The notes: generated by a model not told the origin, from the letters alone. A stretch of DNA of 64,000 bases from Edaphosphingomonas laterariae (GCF_900188165.1 NZ_FZOS01000019.1:1-64000); one strand, 5' to 3'. Numbered from the stretch's first letter, positions 52,177 through 60,965 are shown. A program made the numbers and translations.

Positions 52177-52485
52177 ATGGAACAGCCCACATCTTGCGCG
52201 CCTTTGGCCGCCCCGCCGGATCGCGCCCGCTGGACGCCTGCGAAACAGCGCATCTTCCTTGTCGCCTTGCTCGAATGCGGGTCGGTCGCGCGGGCTGCGC
52301 GCGCGGCGGGTATGTCGCGCTCGAGCGCGCACCGTCTGCGCGCCCGGCTCGCCGGCACTGCTTTCGATCGGGCATGGGATCAGGCGCGGGCGGCGCATGC
52401 CCGGCGGCTGGCCGATCCCTTCGGCCCCGATGCGCTGCCGACGCCCCCATCGCCATCCGCTGTCGCCACGCCGGGGCGCCGCTGA
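52177..52485 (+). CDS. Small helix-turn-helix domain protein
   Basis: 102 residues. The core, about residues 20-70, reads WTPAKQRIFLVALLECGSVA, RAARAAGMSRSSAHRLRARL, then FDRAWDQA. This is a helix-turn-helix of the kind found in small phage-terminase-like or LysR-like HTH proteins common in sphingomonads. The tail is Pro/Ala-rich. There is no effector domain, so it is either a small DNA-binding protein or a remnant. Confidence 0.6.
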   Translation: MEQPTSCAPLAAPPDRARWTPAKQRIFLVALLECGSVARAARAAGMSRSSAHRLRARLAGTAFDRAWDQARAAHARRLADPFGPDALPTPPSPSAVATPGRR

Positions 52486-52844
52486 TGCATCTCACGGCCC
52501 CTGCGCGCGCGCCGGTGGCGCAGGGCGGGTGCCGCATAAGCGCGGCCCTGTCGCGCGCATGTCGCCGGGCTGGCGCGGCGGCGTCGCAAGGGTGTCGCGT
52601 CGCTGTCCCGGGGACGGCGCCCTGCCGTCGCCATTCGGGGGCTTCCCCGCCGCAAGGCGCGGCCCGTCCGCGTGCAGCCCTCAACTTCCTCAACCCGGTG
52701 ATGTCGCCCAGTGGCCCTGCCTATTGGATCCGCACCCACATTATCGCGGCCACGAATCCCGAGATGCCGTGCACGTTGCAGAACCGCTTCCTGATCGAGG
52801 CGGCGAAGCGCAATGTGCTGCCGCTCGATCCGCGCTCTGAAAAC
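52486..52844. other. 359-bp gap, no gene seen
   Basis: This lies between the HTH gene and the 3' end of the acyltransferase gene. Frames cross it on both strands, but they are Arg/Ala/Pro-rich shadows of GC-rich DNA without start signals. No hairpin terminator was identified with confidence. Confidence 0.35.
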
Positions 52845-53912
52845 CTAACCCTCGCGCCAGCGAAAGGGTGGCCGCAGTGCTGCCATTTTGAGCCGCTCAC
52901 CGATGACGAAGCCGAGGAAGGGGGCATAGCGCCTGATCGCCAGTTCGATGCAGATCGGGCCGAACACTCCCAATGCCATGCTCAGCGCGAACAGCAGGTA
53001 AATGTTGACCGTCAGTCGATTGGCCATTGATGCGAACATCGCGTGGATGCTCAGCGTCAGCTGATTGGCCAGTGATACGAACACCGTATGGTAAAGGTAG
53101 ATCGAATAGGAGAAGACGCCGATCTGGGTGAGCGGGCGTGACGCGGGGAATTTGATCAGTAGCAACGTGCAGGCTGCCATGCCCAATATCAGTTCAACCG
53201 CATTGTTGTGGGTGATAATGCCGTCGGAGGAGAGCGCGTAGAAATTGATCGAAAACAGCATCACGCAGAGCATGATCGCGGGCCAGATTATTCGGTCAAA
53301 ATGATTTGAAATCGCTTCCAAATGACGATGCAGAACCACTCCTGTCAGAAAATATGGTGCGAGATAGAAGGCATGTCCTATGGAAAATATGTCGATATTT
53401 CTCAATGGACTGAAATATAGAGCGCATGAGAAAATGAGCATGAAAACACATGCTCTTTCTGTGTGCTTGTAAAAATATCTATCAACGGCTGATGTGATCA
53501 AAAATATGATGAATATGGATTGAATGAACCACAAGTGATTATATGGATATATGGCATATTGTGCCATGCAGTCGAGCCGGCATGGCTCCTTGTGGCCGAC
53601 AATGTTCTTAAGAATTATGATCGCAAATGCCGTGGTGAAATAAGGTATGAGCAGGCGTCCTATCTTCCTTTTCAGGAATGCGCCGTTTTTTCCGGCGCCA
53701 ATTGGGCGCATGGCATAGATGAAGCCAGAAAGGATGCTGAACAGCGGCATGCGGATGGGCGCGAATGCCTGCTCGAACAGGGTGACTAGAACCAGACTTT
53801 CGGGGCCGACCACCGCTACAGCGCCCGCGACGCTGTGATTGGCCACCAGCAGCAGGCAGGCGAGGCCGCGCACCGAATTCAACCGCTCGCGATCGACAAT
53901 CGGGTCCGCCAT
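52845..53912 (-). CDS. Membrane acyltransferase (acyltransferase-3 family)
   Basis: 355 residues from the ATG at 53912, preceded by GAGAGGGGG. About ten membrane segments are present. The N-terminal signature of the family reads RERLNSVRGLACLLLVANHS, with LSGFIYAMRP and later YNHLWFIQSIFIIFLITSAV. The catalytic-type His is in NHS. Such enzymes O-acylate surface polysaccharides or lipids. The middle of the gene (about 53280-53640) is clearly AT-rich compared with the rest of the window, and codon use changes with it, suggesting recent horizontal acquisition. Confidence 0.85.
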   Translation of the reverse strand: MADPIVDRERLNSVRGLACLLLVANHSVAGAVAVVGPESLVLVTLFEQAFAPIRMPLFSILSGFIYAMRPIGAGKNGAFLKRKIGRLLIPYFTTAFAIIILKNIVGHKEPCRLDCMAQYAIYPYNHLWFIQSIFIIFLITSAVDRYFYKHTERACVFMLIFSCALYFSPLRNIDIFSIGHAFYLAPYFLTGVVLHRHLEAISNHFDRIIWPAIMLCVMLFSINFYALSSDGIITHNNAVELILGMAACTLLLIKFPASRPLTQIGVFSYSIYLYHTVFVSLANQLTLSIHAMFASMANRLTVNIYLLFALSMALGVFGPICIELAIRRYAPFLGFVIGERLKMAALRPPFRWREG

Positions 53913-54410
53913 GCTTCCCCCTCTCGCCTTGCGCCGGGGGCGGGCACGCCGGCCGCCACTGCAAACAAGGCCCTGCAAAAGCACAACCAACGCCGCCGCG
54001 CCTCTGATCAGAGCGGGATGCCGGAAACAGTCCACGCACCGCTGCCCTCCAGGCTTCAAGAGCCGATGGAAGGCTCCCGCTCTGGCAGATTAACAGGCCT
54101 ATCGAATGATATAGGGCAGAGGCCGCGAGGTCATATGGGCAACGCGGTAGGCCGGCCTGCTCAAAGGCGGTAGTTTCGGCTAACCCGATCGGACGAGGGC
54201 GGTTCGGGATGTGCCGCTGCTGCTCCGCACATCGGAGTGGCGCTTTCCCGGCAGGAAGCGCGGCTCATCCGCGTCATCGAACCGGCGCCGCAACCAATAA
54301 GCGGGCTTGTGGTTGATAAAGGCGTGGCGTGCGCGGCAGCGCCGGGGGCAGGCGCTCTGTCCTTGCCGTCGCTGCCCGCCGCCGGATGGATCGGATCGAG
54401 GAGACGATGG
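53913..54410. other. 498-bp gap, no gene seen
   Basis: This is the divergent region between the acyltransferase (minus) and the lipoprotein gene (plus). It should hold both promoters. Sequence is mixed in composition; an AT-rich patch near 54092-54112 (TAACAGGCCTATCGAATGAT) is the best candidate promoter region. No frame is convincing. Confidence 0.35.
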
Positions 54411-54770
54411 ATGCTCAGGCCGTTTCTCACCGTTGCGCTGCTGGCCCTGCCGCTCGCCGCTTGCGGCAAGCCCGCGCCGGAGGGTGGCGCCGAAGTCACC
54501 AACATCGTCGTGCCCGCCGGCGATTATGCCGAGCGGCTGCGCGGCATGGGCGACAATGAACGCAACGCCGTCTTCTACCGCGCCATCCACGATGCCGGGC
54601 GGCCGTGCCAGCAGGTGAAGCACGGCGCGGCGATTCCCGATGTCGGCGGCCAGCCCGCCTGGACGGCAACGTGCGAGGATAATAGCCGCTGGGTCATCAT
54701 CCTCGGCAAGGAAGGCATCGCCCAGGTCGCCAGCGCGGCCGAGCTGGAGGCGGCGGGCAAGGCGAAGTAG
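54411..54770 (+). CDS. Small lipoprotein of unknown function
   Basis: 119 residues. A lipoprotein signal peptide (MLRPFLTVALLALPLAAC, lipobox cysteine 18) is followed by a short linker and a compact domain (AERLRGMGDNERNAVFYRAI, HDAGRPCQQVKHGAAIPDVG, WTATCEDNSRWVIILGKEGI). Two further cysteines could form a disulfide. The start at 54411 gives the lipobox at the right place. Known domains were not recognised. Confidence 0.75.
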   Translation: MLRPFLTVALLALPLAACGKPAPEGGAEVTNIVVPAGDYAERLRGMGDNERNAVFYRAIHDAGRPCQQVKHGAAIPDVGGQPAWTATCEDNSRWVIILGKEGIAQVASAAELEAAGKAK

Positions 54771-54859
54771 CGCGGCCGGCCGGTCAGGCGGTCGGCAACT
54801 CGACAGGCGTCGTGGATTGGAACATAATAAGAACATTAATCCGATTCGGGATTGTGGAC

Positions 54860-55408
54860 ATGGCCGCCGATCTCCATCGCTATTTCTTCGCGCTGATCCC
54901 GGCCGACCAGCTGGCGCGGCAGATGGTGCAGGAGGCGGTTCGCCTCGATCCCGGCGCGAAGCACCAGCGGGCGGATCGCGTGCATGCGACGATCGGGATC
55001 ACCGATGATTTCCCGAGCGCGCGGCCGGAAGTGGCGGCGGCGCTGTTGAGGGTGGGGGCGGGCGTCGCGGCCGACCCCTTCGCCTGCCAGTTCGATCGGA
55101 TCATGGCCCAGCCGGGCCATATGGCGCTCCGGCTCAGCCGCCGCAGCCGGCCGATGGGTGATCTGTTCCGCCAGATCGAAACCGGCATGCGCCGCGCCGG
55201 GCAGAAATTGCGCGAAGGCTATCGCCACGATCCGCACATCACTTTGTCCTATCGCGGTGGGCTGGCCTGCAACCGGCTGGTTCCCGGCTATCGCTGGCTG
55301 GTCGATGAGCTCGTGCTGATCCACAGCCATGTCGGCGAAACGCGGCACGATATTCTCGGCCGCTGGCCGCTCACCGGGGCCGGCGGGCCACAGCTCAGCC
55401 TGTTCTGA
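54860..55408 (+). CDS. 2'-5' RNA ligase / RNA 2',3'-cyclic phosphodiesterase family protein
   Basis: 182 residues with the two HxTx active-site motifs: HATIGI (N-terminal half) and HITLSY (C-terminal half). It belongs to the 2H phosphoesterase superfamily, which hydrolyses 2',3'-cyclic phosphates at RNA ends (ThpR/LigT type). The start at 54860 (MAADLHRYFFALIPADQLAR) is typical. A GTG at 54812 would add an unlikely extension. Confidence 0.88.
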   Translation: MAADLHRYFFALIPADQLARQMVQEAVRLDPGAKHQRADRVHATIGITDDFPSARPEVAAALLRVGAGVAADPFACQFDRIMAQPGHMALRLSRRSRPMGDLFRQIETGMRRAGQKLREGYRHDPHITLSYRGGLACNRLVPGYRWLVDELVLIHSHVGETRHDILGRWPLTGAGGPQLSLF

Positions 55409-55435
55409 TCGGGGGGGAAGGGAGGTGGGGCGTCG

Positions 55436-55864
55436 TCAGATCCAGCCCGGCGCGTGGACCAGTTCCAGCTTCATCCCGTCCGGATCCTCGAAGAAGACGG
55501 CGTAATAATCGCCCGAATATTGCGGATAATGCGCCGGCGGGTCGAGTATCTTGATGCCGCGTTCAACCAGCAAGGCGTGCAGCCGGTCCACGTCCGCCCG
55601 GCTTTCGGCCCGCCAGCTCAGATGGTGCAGGCCGGGGGCGTAGCGCAGGTGGCCATGGCCCTTCAGCGCCGGATCGCACGGCCGCAGGCCCAGCGATGCG
55701 CCGCGCCCTTCGATCCGCAAATCCCATTCGGCGCCCTCGTCATTGTCCTGAACAAGGGTGTAGCCCAGGAATTCCAGCACCGGGCCATAGACCGCCTTTG
55801 CCGCGCCGAGATCGCTGACATTCAGGTCGACATGGTGGAAGCCGCCACGGTTGATGCCCGCCAT
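55436..55864 (-). CDS. VOC-superfamily protein (glyoxalase/dioxygenase fold)
   Basis: 142 residues forming one vicinal-oxygen-chelate module. It has the metal-site pattern HHVDLNVSDLGAAKAVYGPV at the start, GLHHLSWRAESRADVDRLHA in the middle and YYAVFFEDPDGMKLELVHAP at the end. The substrate is unknown; similar proteins include lyases, dioxygenases and resistance proteins. It lies 3 bp after the next gene to the right in a minus-strand run. Confidence 0.88.
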   Translation of the reverse strand: MAGINRGGFHHVDLNVSDLGAAKAVYGPVLEFLGYTLVQDNDEGAEWDLRIEGRGASLGLRPCDPALKGHGHLRYAPGLHHLSWRAESRADVDRLHALLVERGIKILDPPAHYPQYSGDYYAVFFEDPDGMKLELVHAPGWI

Positions 55865-55867
55865 CGT

Positions 55868-56608
55868 TCAGCCCCCGGTCAGCAGCGCTTCGCGGATTTC
55901 ATAGCGTTCGGGGCCGATGGTGACGACGATGATGTCGGGCGCCTTGCGCACGCCCTTCACCGCATGGTTCGCCGATCCGTCGGCCTGGCTCACGTCCGCG
56001 CCGGTGACGTTGCCCTTGCCGTCGAAGAACAGCGCGCGGCTACGCTTGTCGGGCCAGGTGACGGTGACGTCCGCGCTGCCGTCCTGCTTGCGCACCACGC
56101 CCGCCGCGCACTGGCCGGCGGGCTGGCCGCCCGGCAGGCCGGAACAGGCCACGTCGCCGGTGGCGTTGAAATTGGTCCCCGCCACTTTGGCGTCGACGCT
56201 TTCGTCCACCTGCGCGACTGTGCCGGCCGCGTTCGCCATGCCCTGATTGGCATCGCCCGCCGCGACCGAGATCAGCGTCACGCCGTCGACCTCGCCGACC
56301 ACTTTGGCGCCGGTGCCGGCCAGGATGGTCTGCGCCTCGACGCCGTCGGCACCGCCGGGGCAGCCGACCAGCGTGGCGGAATCGTCGAGATAATCGGAGG
56401 TCGCGGCGGATTCGCCCAGCCGCCGGCACATCTTGCCCGCCACCGGATAGCCGTCGCCGATCGGGCTCAGCGATGCAGGCCAGGCAAAGGCGCTGGCGGT
56501 GGGCGCCGTGGCCGGTGCGGAGGCATTGTCGCTGGCCGCATCGCCTGACGGCGGGCCGCCGCAGCCGGCGGCGAGCAGGGCGAGGCCGATCGTCGTCCAG
56601 ATCTTCAT
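55868..56608 (-). CDS. Lipoprotein of unknown function
   Basis: 246 residues with a lipoprotein signal peptide (MKIWTTIGLALLAAGC, lipobox cysteine 16) and an Ala/Ser/Thr linker. The globular part is Gly/Val/Asp-rich. It includes YLDDSATLVGCPGGADGVEA, a central region with VDGVTLISVAAGDAN, and a C-terminal part ending TIGPERYEIREALLTGG. Four or more cysteines occur in conserved-looking CPG and CSGLPGG settings. No known family is recognised. Confidence 0.7.
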   Translation of the reverse strand: MKIWTTIGLALLAAGCGGPPSGDAASDNASAPATAPTASAFAWPASLSPIGDGYPVAGKMCRRLGESAATSDYLDDSATLVGCPGGADGVEAQTILAGTGAKVVGEVDGVTLISVAAGDANQGMANAAGTVAQVDESVDAKVAGTNFNATGDVACSGLPGGQPAGQCAAGVVRKQDGSADVTVTWPDKRSRALFFDGKGNVTGADVSQADGSANHAVKGVRKAPDIIVVTIGPERYEIREALLTGG

Positions 56609-56616
56609 GGACACTC

Positions 56617-56889
56617 CTAGCGGTGGAAATAGGGATCGAGCACGCGCCCCTCGTGGATCGCGTCCACCGGCACGCCGTTTGCGGCGCCGGCGTCGCGGAT
56701 CGCTTCGGGCGACGGGGCGTCGTAGATGCAGAAGGTCTTGCGCTTGTCGGGCGTCACATAGCTGTGGATCCAGGTGACGCCGCGTTCGGCGTTGCGCGCC
56801 ACGATGCCCAGCGCCGCCTCCGCGCCTTCGGCGGTGGGCAGGAGCGGCAGGCCTTCGGGGAAAGTCCGTTCTACGAGATAGCGGGGCAT
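56617..56889 (-). CDS. DUF4242-family small protein (nickel-binding-like ferredoxin fold)
   Basis: 90 residues starting PRYLVERTFPEGLPLL, with VTWIHSYVTPDKRKTFCIYD and APSPEAIRDAGAANGVPVDA. This matches the DUF4242/SCO4226-like family, with a dimeric ferredoxin-like fold and conserved His and Cys residues. The start is taken at 56889. The lipoprotein gene follows 8 bp downstream. Confidence 0.8.
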   Translation of the reverse strand: MPRYLVERTFPEGLPLLPTAEGAEAALGIVARNAERGVTWIHSYVTPDKRKTFCIYDAPSPEAIRDAGAANGVPVDAIHEGRVLDPYFHR

Positions 56890-56971
56890 CCGCTTGCTCC
56901 GGACTCGATGGGGGAACCGGCAGGCTATCATGGCCTGCCGGCGCCGCCAACGGCGACGCGCCCGCCAGGCC

Positions 56972-57286
56972 TTACCGCTTCTTCACGAACTCCGCGCGCA
57001 GCACGAGACCCTTGATGCCATCGTGCCGGCAATCGATTTCCTGCGGATCGCCGGTCAGCCGGATCGACTTGATCAGCGTCCCGCGCTTCAGCGTCTGGTT
57101 CGCGCCCTTGACCTTGAGGTCCTTGATCAGTGTCACCTGATCGCCATCGGCGAGCAGATTGCCGACCGCGTCGCGCACCTCGACGCCGCCGGCGGGCGCA
57201 GCCGGCGCGCGCGCCGCGGCGTCGGCGGGGCTGATCCACTCGCCGGTTGCCTCGTCATAGACATAATCTTCGTCTTCGCCTGCCAT
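56972..57286 (-). CDS. PhnA/YjdM-type domain protein
   Basis: 104 residues. The C-terminal 70 residues match the PhnA domain (VEVRDAVGNLLADGDQVTLI, KDLKVKGANQTLKRGTLIKS, IRLTGDPQEIDCRHDGIKGL). The zinc-ribbon half present in the E. coli protein is replaced by a short acidic start (EDEDYVYDEATGEWISPADA). Function is unknown despite the phosphonate-related name. Confidence 0.85.
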   Translation of the reverse strand: MAGEDEDYVYDEATGEWISPADAAARAPAAPAGGVEVRDAVGNLLADGDQVTLIKDLKVKGANQTLKRGTLIKSIRLTGDPQEIDCRHDGIKGLVLRAEFVKKR

Positions 57287-57399
57287 CAGCCTTTTTCCCT
57301 AACCGTTGGTCGCGCGGCTTAGGCCCGGCGGGGAACCATGTCACCCCCCGGCCCGTTGCCGCCCCTTGCGGCAGGGACATCGGAAGAGGAGCAAAGGCC

Positions 57400-57753
57400 A
57401 TGCCCTATGTCGACGGCTTCATCGTGGCGGTGCGCAAGGATCGCATCGACGAATATAAGAAACTGGCGACGCTCGCCGGGCAGGTGTGGAAGGAGCATGG
57501 CGCGCTTTCCTATGTCGAGGCGCTGGCCGACGACGTGCCATATGGCGAGCTGACCTCCTTCCCGCGCGCGGTGCAGCAGCAGGAGGACGAGACCGTGATC
57601 TTCTCGTTCATCACCTACCCATCGCGTGAGGCGCGCGACGAGATCAACGGCAAGGTAATGAAGGACGAACGCCTGAAGGGCCATATGGACGACGCGCCGT
57701 TCGACGGCAAACGCATGGTCTATGGCGGCTTCCAGAGCATCGTCGAGATGTGA
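57400..57753 (+). CDS. DUF1428-family protein
   Basis: 117 residues matching the DUF1428 pattern from start to end: YVDGFIVAVRKDRIDEYKKL, HGALSYVEALADDVPYGELT, VIFSFITYPSREARDEINGK and KRMVYGGFQSIVEM. It is a small dimeric alpha/beta-barrel type protein of unknown function. The ATG at 57400 is preceded by GGAAGAGG. It lies directly upstream of the first cobalamin riboswitch. Confidence 0.9.
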   Translation: MPYVDGFIVAVRKDRIDEYKKLATLAGQVWKEHGALSYVEALADDVPYGELTSFPRAVQQQEDETVIFSFITYPSREARDEINGKVMKDERLKGHMDDAPFDGKRMVYGGFQSIVEM

Positions 57754-57793
57754 TTGGCGCCCGGCGCGGAAAGCGGCTAGGACGACGCCAGAC

Positions 57794-57980
57794 GTGCCGG
57801 TGCCCTTCGGGGCCTTGAAAGGGAATGCGGTGCGGGCGGAGCATGATCCGTCCAAGGCCGCGGCTGACCCTGCAACTGTAAGCGGCGAGCCAGCGGGCCC
57901 GATGCCATTGGGAAAATGCTTCCCGAGAAGGCGGCCCGACCGGCCCTGACCCGCGAGCCAGGAGACCTGCCGGCGCGGGT
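57794..57980 (+). promoter_or_regulatory. Cobalamin riboswitch 1
   Basis: The elements appear in sense order on the plus strand: GGTGCCC near 57799, GGCTGACCCTGCAACTGTAA, GCGGCGAGC, CCATTGGG and the adjacent AATGCTTCCCGAGAAGG, then the B12 box GCCAGGAGACCTGCC at 57957-57971. It should turn off its transcript when adenosylcobalamin-type ligands bind. Downstream on the same strand for about 1 kb there is no plus-strand gene: btuF lies there on the minus strand. Confidence 0.92.
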
Positions 57981-58106
57981 CGCTCATGCCCCGGCCCAGG
58001 GAATGGCCGTGGCGCGGTGCTCCGTCTGGGCGACGTGGAGCGATGACGGCGTTTGCCTCCATCGCGCTCGTTGGTCAGGGGGATGTGCTTGCGCGCAGAG
58101 ACAATA

Positions 58107-58958
58107 TTATCGGGAAATGGCCGGGGGAGACGAACCTGCCTGCCGCAACTGCGCGGCGAGGCTGCGCACCGCCTGCACATAAGCGGGGCCACCGCATACC
58201 GTCCACGCCTGCGGCAGTGTGAGCCGGGGGATACGGCGCAGCGCCGGATGCTGCAGCATCTCCGTGCCCTGATCGACGACGCGTTCGGCATCGGCCTCGA
58301 CGATCAGGAAATCGGGGCGGGCGGCAACCATCTCCTCCAGCGAGAGGCGGGCGAGCGAGGGCTTGTCCAGCCGGGTCGCCAGATTGACGAGGCCGACGCG
58401 GCGCATCAGTTCGTCCATCAGCGTGCCGGTGCCCGTCATATAGCCGCGCCGCTGATAATAAGCCGCGACCCGGCCGTCGCCGACGCGCGGGATGGTGGTG
58501 AGATCGGCGTTCATCCGGCGGATCAGCGCCTCGCCACGCGCCGGGTGGCCGATGGCGCGGGCGACGAGGCGGATCTGCGCCACGATATCGGCATAGCTTT
58601 CGGCCGGCGGCACATCGACCGTCATCTGGCCGCTGCCGTCGACTGCGGCCAGCGCCTCGCGCCGGCGGAACGGGCTGGCGAGGATCAGATCGGGATGGCG
58701 GGCCAGCACCTCTTCGGCATGGCCGCGCGCGACGGGCAGTTTTTGCGCCATCGCCGCGCCGGCCGACATCGCGGGATCGCGCGCATAGGGCGTGAGGGCC
58801 GCGATCTGCCCGGGATCGGCCAGCGCCATCAGATATTGATCGGCGCACAGGTTGAGCGAGACGATCCGTTGCGGGCGCGGCTGCGCCATGGCGGATTGGG
58901 CGGGCAGCGCCGCGCAGGTGGCGGCGGCAAGCAGCGACAGGCGGATCAGGCGGGTCAT
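58107..58958 (-). CDS. btuF: Cobalamin ABC transporter substrate-binding protein BtuF
   Basis: 283 residues with a signal peptide (about 1-25, ending AMA) and a class III periplasmic-binding fold: PQRIVSLNLCADQYLMALAD, EEVLARHPDLILASPFRRRE and YMTGTGTLMDELMRRVGLVN. It should carry corrinoids from BtuB to BtuCD. It is encoded on the opposite strand to btuC and btuD and diverges from btuC, with 41 bp between start codons. The plus-strand riboswitch lies beyond its 3' end. Confidence 0.88.
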   Translation of the reverse strand: MTRLIRLSLLAAATCAALPAQSAMAQPRPQRIVSLNLCADQYLMALADPGQIAALTPYARDPAMSAGAAMAQKLPVARGHAEEVLARHPDLILASPFRRREALAAVDGSGQMTVDVPPAESYADIVAQIRLVARAIGHPARGEALIRRMNADLTTIPRVGDGRVAAYYQRRGYMTGTGTLMDELMRRVGLVNLATRLDKPSLARLSLEEMVAARPDFLIVEADAERVVDQGTEMLQHPALRRIPRLTLPQAWTVCGGPAYVQAVRSLAAQLRQAGSSPPAISR

Positions 58959-58999
58959 CGCCTGCCCGCATGGCAAGAAGCGCGCGCGGAGACAAGCGC

Positions 59000-59986
59000 A
59001 TGAGCCGGGCGCTGCTGATCGGCGGGCTGGCCGTGCTCGCGGTGGTGGCCGGCCTGCTTTCGGTTGCCGTGGGCGCCGTGCCGATCGCATGGGCGCGGAT
59101 CGCGGCCGTGCTGGCGGGCGGCGGCGACGATGTGGCGCGCACCATCCTGATCGACCTGCGGCTGCCGCGTGCCTTGCTGGGGCTGGCGGTGGGCGCGATG
59201 CTCGGCATATCGGGCGCGGCGATGCAGGGTTTCCTGCGCAATCCGCTGGCCGAACCCTCGGTGCTGGGCGTGTCGAGCACGGCGGCGCTGGGCGCGGTGA
59301 TCGCGCTCTATTTCGGTTTCGCAACGCTGCATCTGGCGGCGCTGCCGGTGCTCGCCATTCTGGGTGCCTTTGTCGGCCTGGGCGTGCTGGCATTGCTGTC
59401 CGGCCGATCGGAAAGCCCGCTGACTTTGATCCTGGCCGGCATCGCGGTGAGCACGCTGGCGGTGGCCGGCACCAGCCTCGCGCTCAACATGTCGCCCAAT
59501 CCGTTCGCGGCGATGGAGATCATGAACTGGCTGCTCGGATCGCTGGAGGATCGATCCTTCCAGCATGTCGCGATCGCCCTGCCGTGCATCGCGCTGGGCG
59601 TCGTGCTGCTGCTGTGGGACGGCCGCGCGCTGGATGCGCTGACGCTGGGGGAGGATGGCGCCACCTCGCTTGGCGTCGATCTGCGGCGCACGCGCCTGCG
59701 GCTGCTGGTCGGCATCGCCATCGGGGTTGGCGGCGCGGTCGCGATTTCGGGGGCGATCGGCTTCATCGGGCTGATCGTGCCGCATCTCGTCCGCCCGCTG
59801 ACAGATCGTTCGCCGGGGGCGATCCTGCTGCCGTCGCTGCTGGCCGGCGCGGCGCTGCTCACCCTGGCCGACGTGGCGGTGCGGATCATTCCCACCACCG
59901 CCGAACTCAAGCTCGGCGTCGTCACCGCCTTCCTGGGCGTGCCGATCTTCCTTGTCCACCTGATGCGGGAGCGGCGGCTATGGTGA
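59000..59986 (+). CDS. btuC: Cobalamin ABC transporter permease BtuC
   Basis: 328 residues with about ten membrane segments, typical of FecCD/BtuC permeases: LIDLRLPRALLGLAVGAMLG, SGAAMQGFLRNPLAEPSVLG, GFIGLIVPHLVRPLTDRSPG and VRIIPTTAELKLGVVTAFLG. The ATG at 59000 follows a GGAGACAAG ribosome-binding site. Its stop overlaps btuD. The family also transports siderophores; the B12 riboswitches make corrinoid the likely substrate. Confidence 0.9.
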   Translation: MSRALLIGGLAVLAVVAGLLSVAVGAVPIAWARIAAVLAGGGDDVARTILIDLRLPRALLGLAVGAMLGISGAAMQGFLRNPLAEPSVLGVSSTAALGAVIALYFGFATLHLAALPVLAILGAFVGLGVLALLSGRSESPLTLILAGIAVSTLAVAGTSLALNMSPNPFAAMEIMNWLLGSLEDRSFQHVAIALPCIALGVVLLLWDGRALDALTLGEDGATSLGVDLRRTRLRLLVGIAIGVGGAVAISGAIGFIGLIVPHLVRPLTDRSPGAILLPSLLAGAALLTLADVAVRIIPTTAELKLGVVTAFLGVPIFLVHLMRERRLW

Positions 59987-60756
59987 CGATCGCCACACAG
60001 GGCCTCAGTGTCGCGCTCGGCCGGCGGCCGGTGCTGCATGATGTGGATACGCGGCTGGAACCGGGCGCGCTGATCGGCGTGATCGGCCCCAATGGCGCGG
60101 GCAAATCGACGCTGGTGCGCGCGTTGCTCGGGCTCGTGCCCGCGACGAGCGGCGGCGTGGCGATCGACGGCGTACCGGTCGCGGCGATCCGCCGGGCCGA
60201 TCTGGCGCGGCGCATCGCCTATCTGCCGCAGGGGCAGACGCTGCATTGGCCGCTGACCGTGGAACGGCTGGTCGCGCTCGGCCGGCTGCCGCACCTCGCC
60301 CCCTTTTCCCGGATCGGCGCGGCGGATCTGGCGGCGATCGACCGCGCCATCGCGCAGGCGGATATTGGCCATCTGCGCGGCCGCGTCGCGACCGAGCTTT
60401 CGGGCGGCGAACGGGCACGCGTGCTGCTGGCCCGCGCGCTGGCGGTCGAGGCCGATGCGCTGATCGCCGATGAGCCGCTGGCGGCGCTCGACCCCGGCCA
60501 CCAGCTGGAGGTGATGGCGCTGCTGCGCGTGCAGGCCGAAGCGGGCGCGCTGGTCGTCGCGGTGCTCCATGATCTTACGCTGGCGGCGCGGCATTGTGAT
60601 CGGCTGCTGCTGCTGCACGAAGGGCGGCTGGTGGCCGATGGCCCGCCCGATACGGTGCTGACCGCCGAACGGATGGCCGAAATCTACGGCGTGCGCGCGT
60701 GGATCGGCCGGCTCGAAGGCCGCCGCCTCGTCGTGCCGCTGGACCATCATGGTTGA
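59980..60756 (+). CDS. btuD: Cobalamin ABC transporter ATPase BtuD
   Basis: 258 residues. It has Walker A GPNGAGKS (36-43), signature LSGGERARVLLARAL, Walker B ALIADEPLAALDPG and the H-loop in VAVLHDLTLAARHCD. It powers BtuC. The ATG overlaps the btuC stop by seven bases. The second riboswitch begins about 35 bp after its stop. Confidence 0.92.
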   Translation: MVTIATQGLSVALGRRPVLHDVDTRLEPGALIGVIGPNGAGKSTLVRALLGLVPATSGGVAIDGVPVAAIRRADLARRIAYLPQGQTLHWPLTVERLVALGRLPHLAPFSRIGAADLAAIDRAIAQADIGHLRGRVATELSGGERARVLLARALAVEADALIADEPLAALDPGHQLEVMALLRVQAEAGALVVAVLHDLTLAARHCDRLLLLHEGRLVADGPPDTVLTAERMAEIYGVRAWIGRLEGRRLVVPLDHHG

Positions 60757-60789
60757 CCGCGATGGCTGGCCCGGTCTATCGGCGCGACC

Positions 60790-60965
60790 GCGACAGGTTC
60801 CCCGGCGACGGGGATGAAAAGGGAACGGGGTTCAAAACCCCGGCTGCCCCTGCAACTGTGAGCGGAGAGCCATCGGGCCACATGCCATTGGGATTTCGCA
60901 TCCCGAGAAGGCGGCCCGAACCGGCATTGACCCGCAAGCCAGGAGACCTGCCCGTCGCGGTCGTC
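60790..60965 (+). promoter_or_regulatory. Cobalamin riboswitch 2 (btuB leader)
   Basis: In order on the plus strand: GGTTCCCCGG near 60795, GGCTGCCCCTGCAACTGTGA, GCGGAGAGCC, CCATTGGGATTTCGCATCCC, GAGAAGGCGGCCC and the B12 box GCCAGGAGACCTGCC at 60937-60951. About 110 bases separate it from the btuB start, enough for an expression platform hiding the AAGGA ribosome-binding site at 61066-61070. Confidence 0.93.

Noticed and set aside
52194-53030. A plus-strand frame running from the HTH gene into the acyltransferase gene
   Set aside because: It overlaps the HTH gene in another frame and the acyltransferase 3' end, and its product is Arg/Ala-rich without domains.
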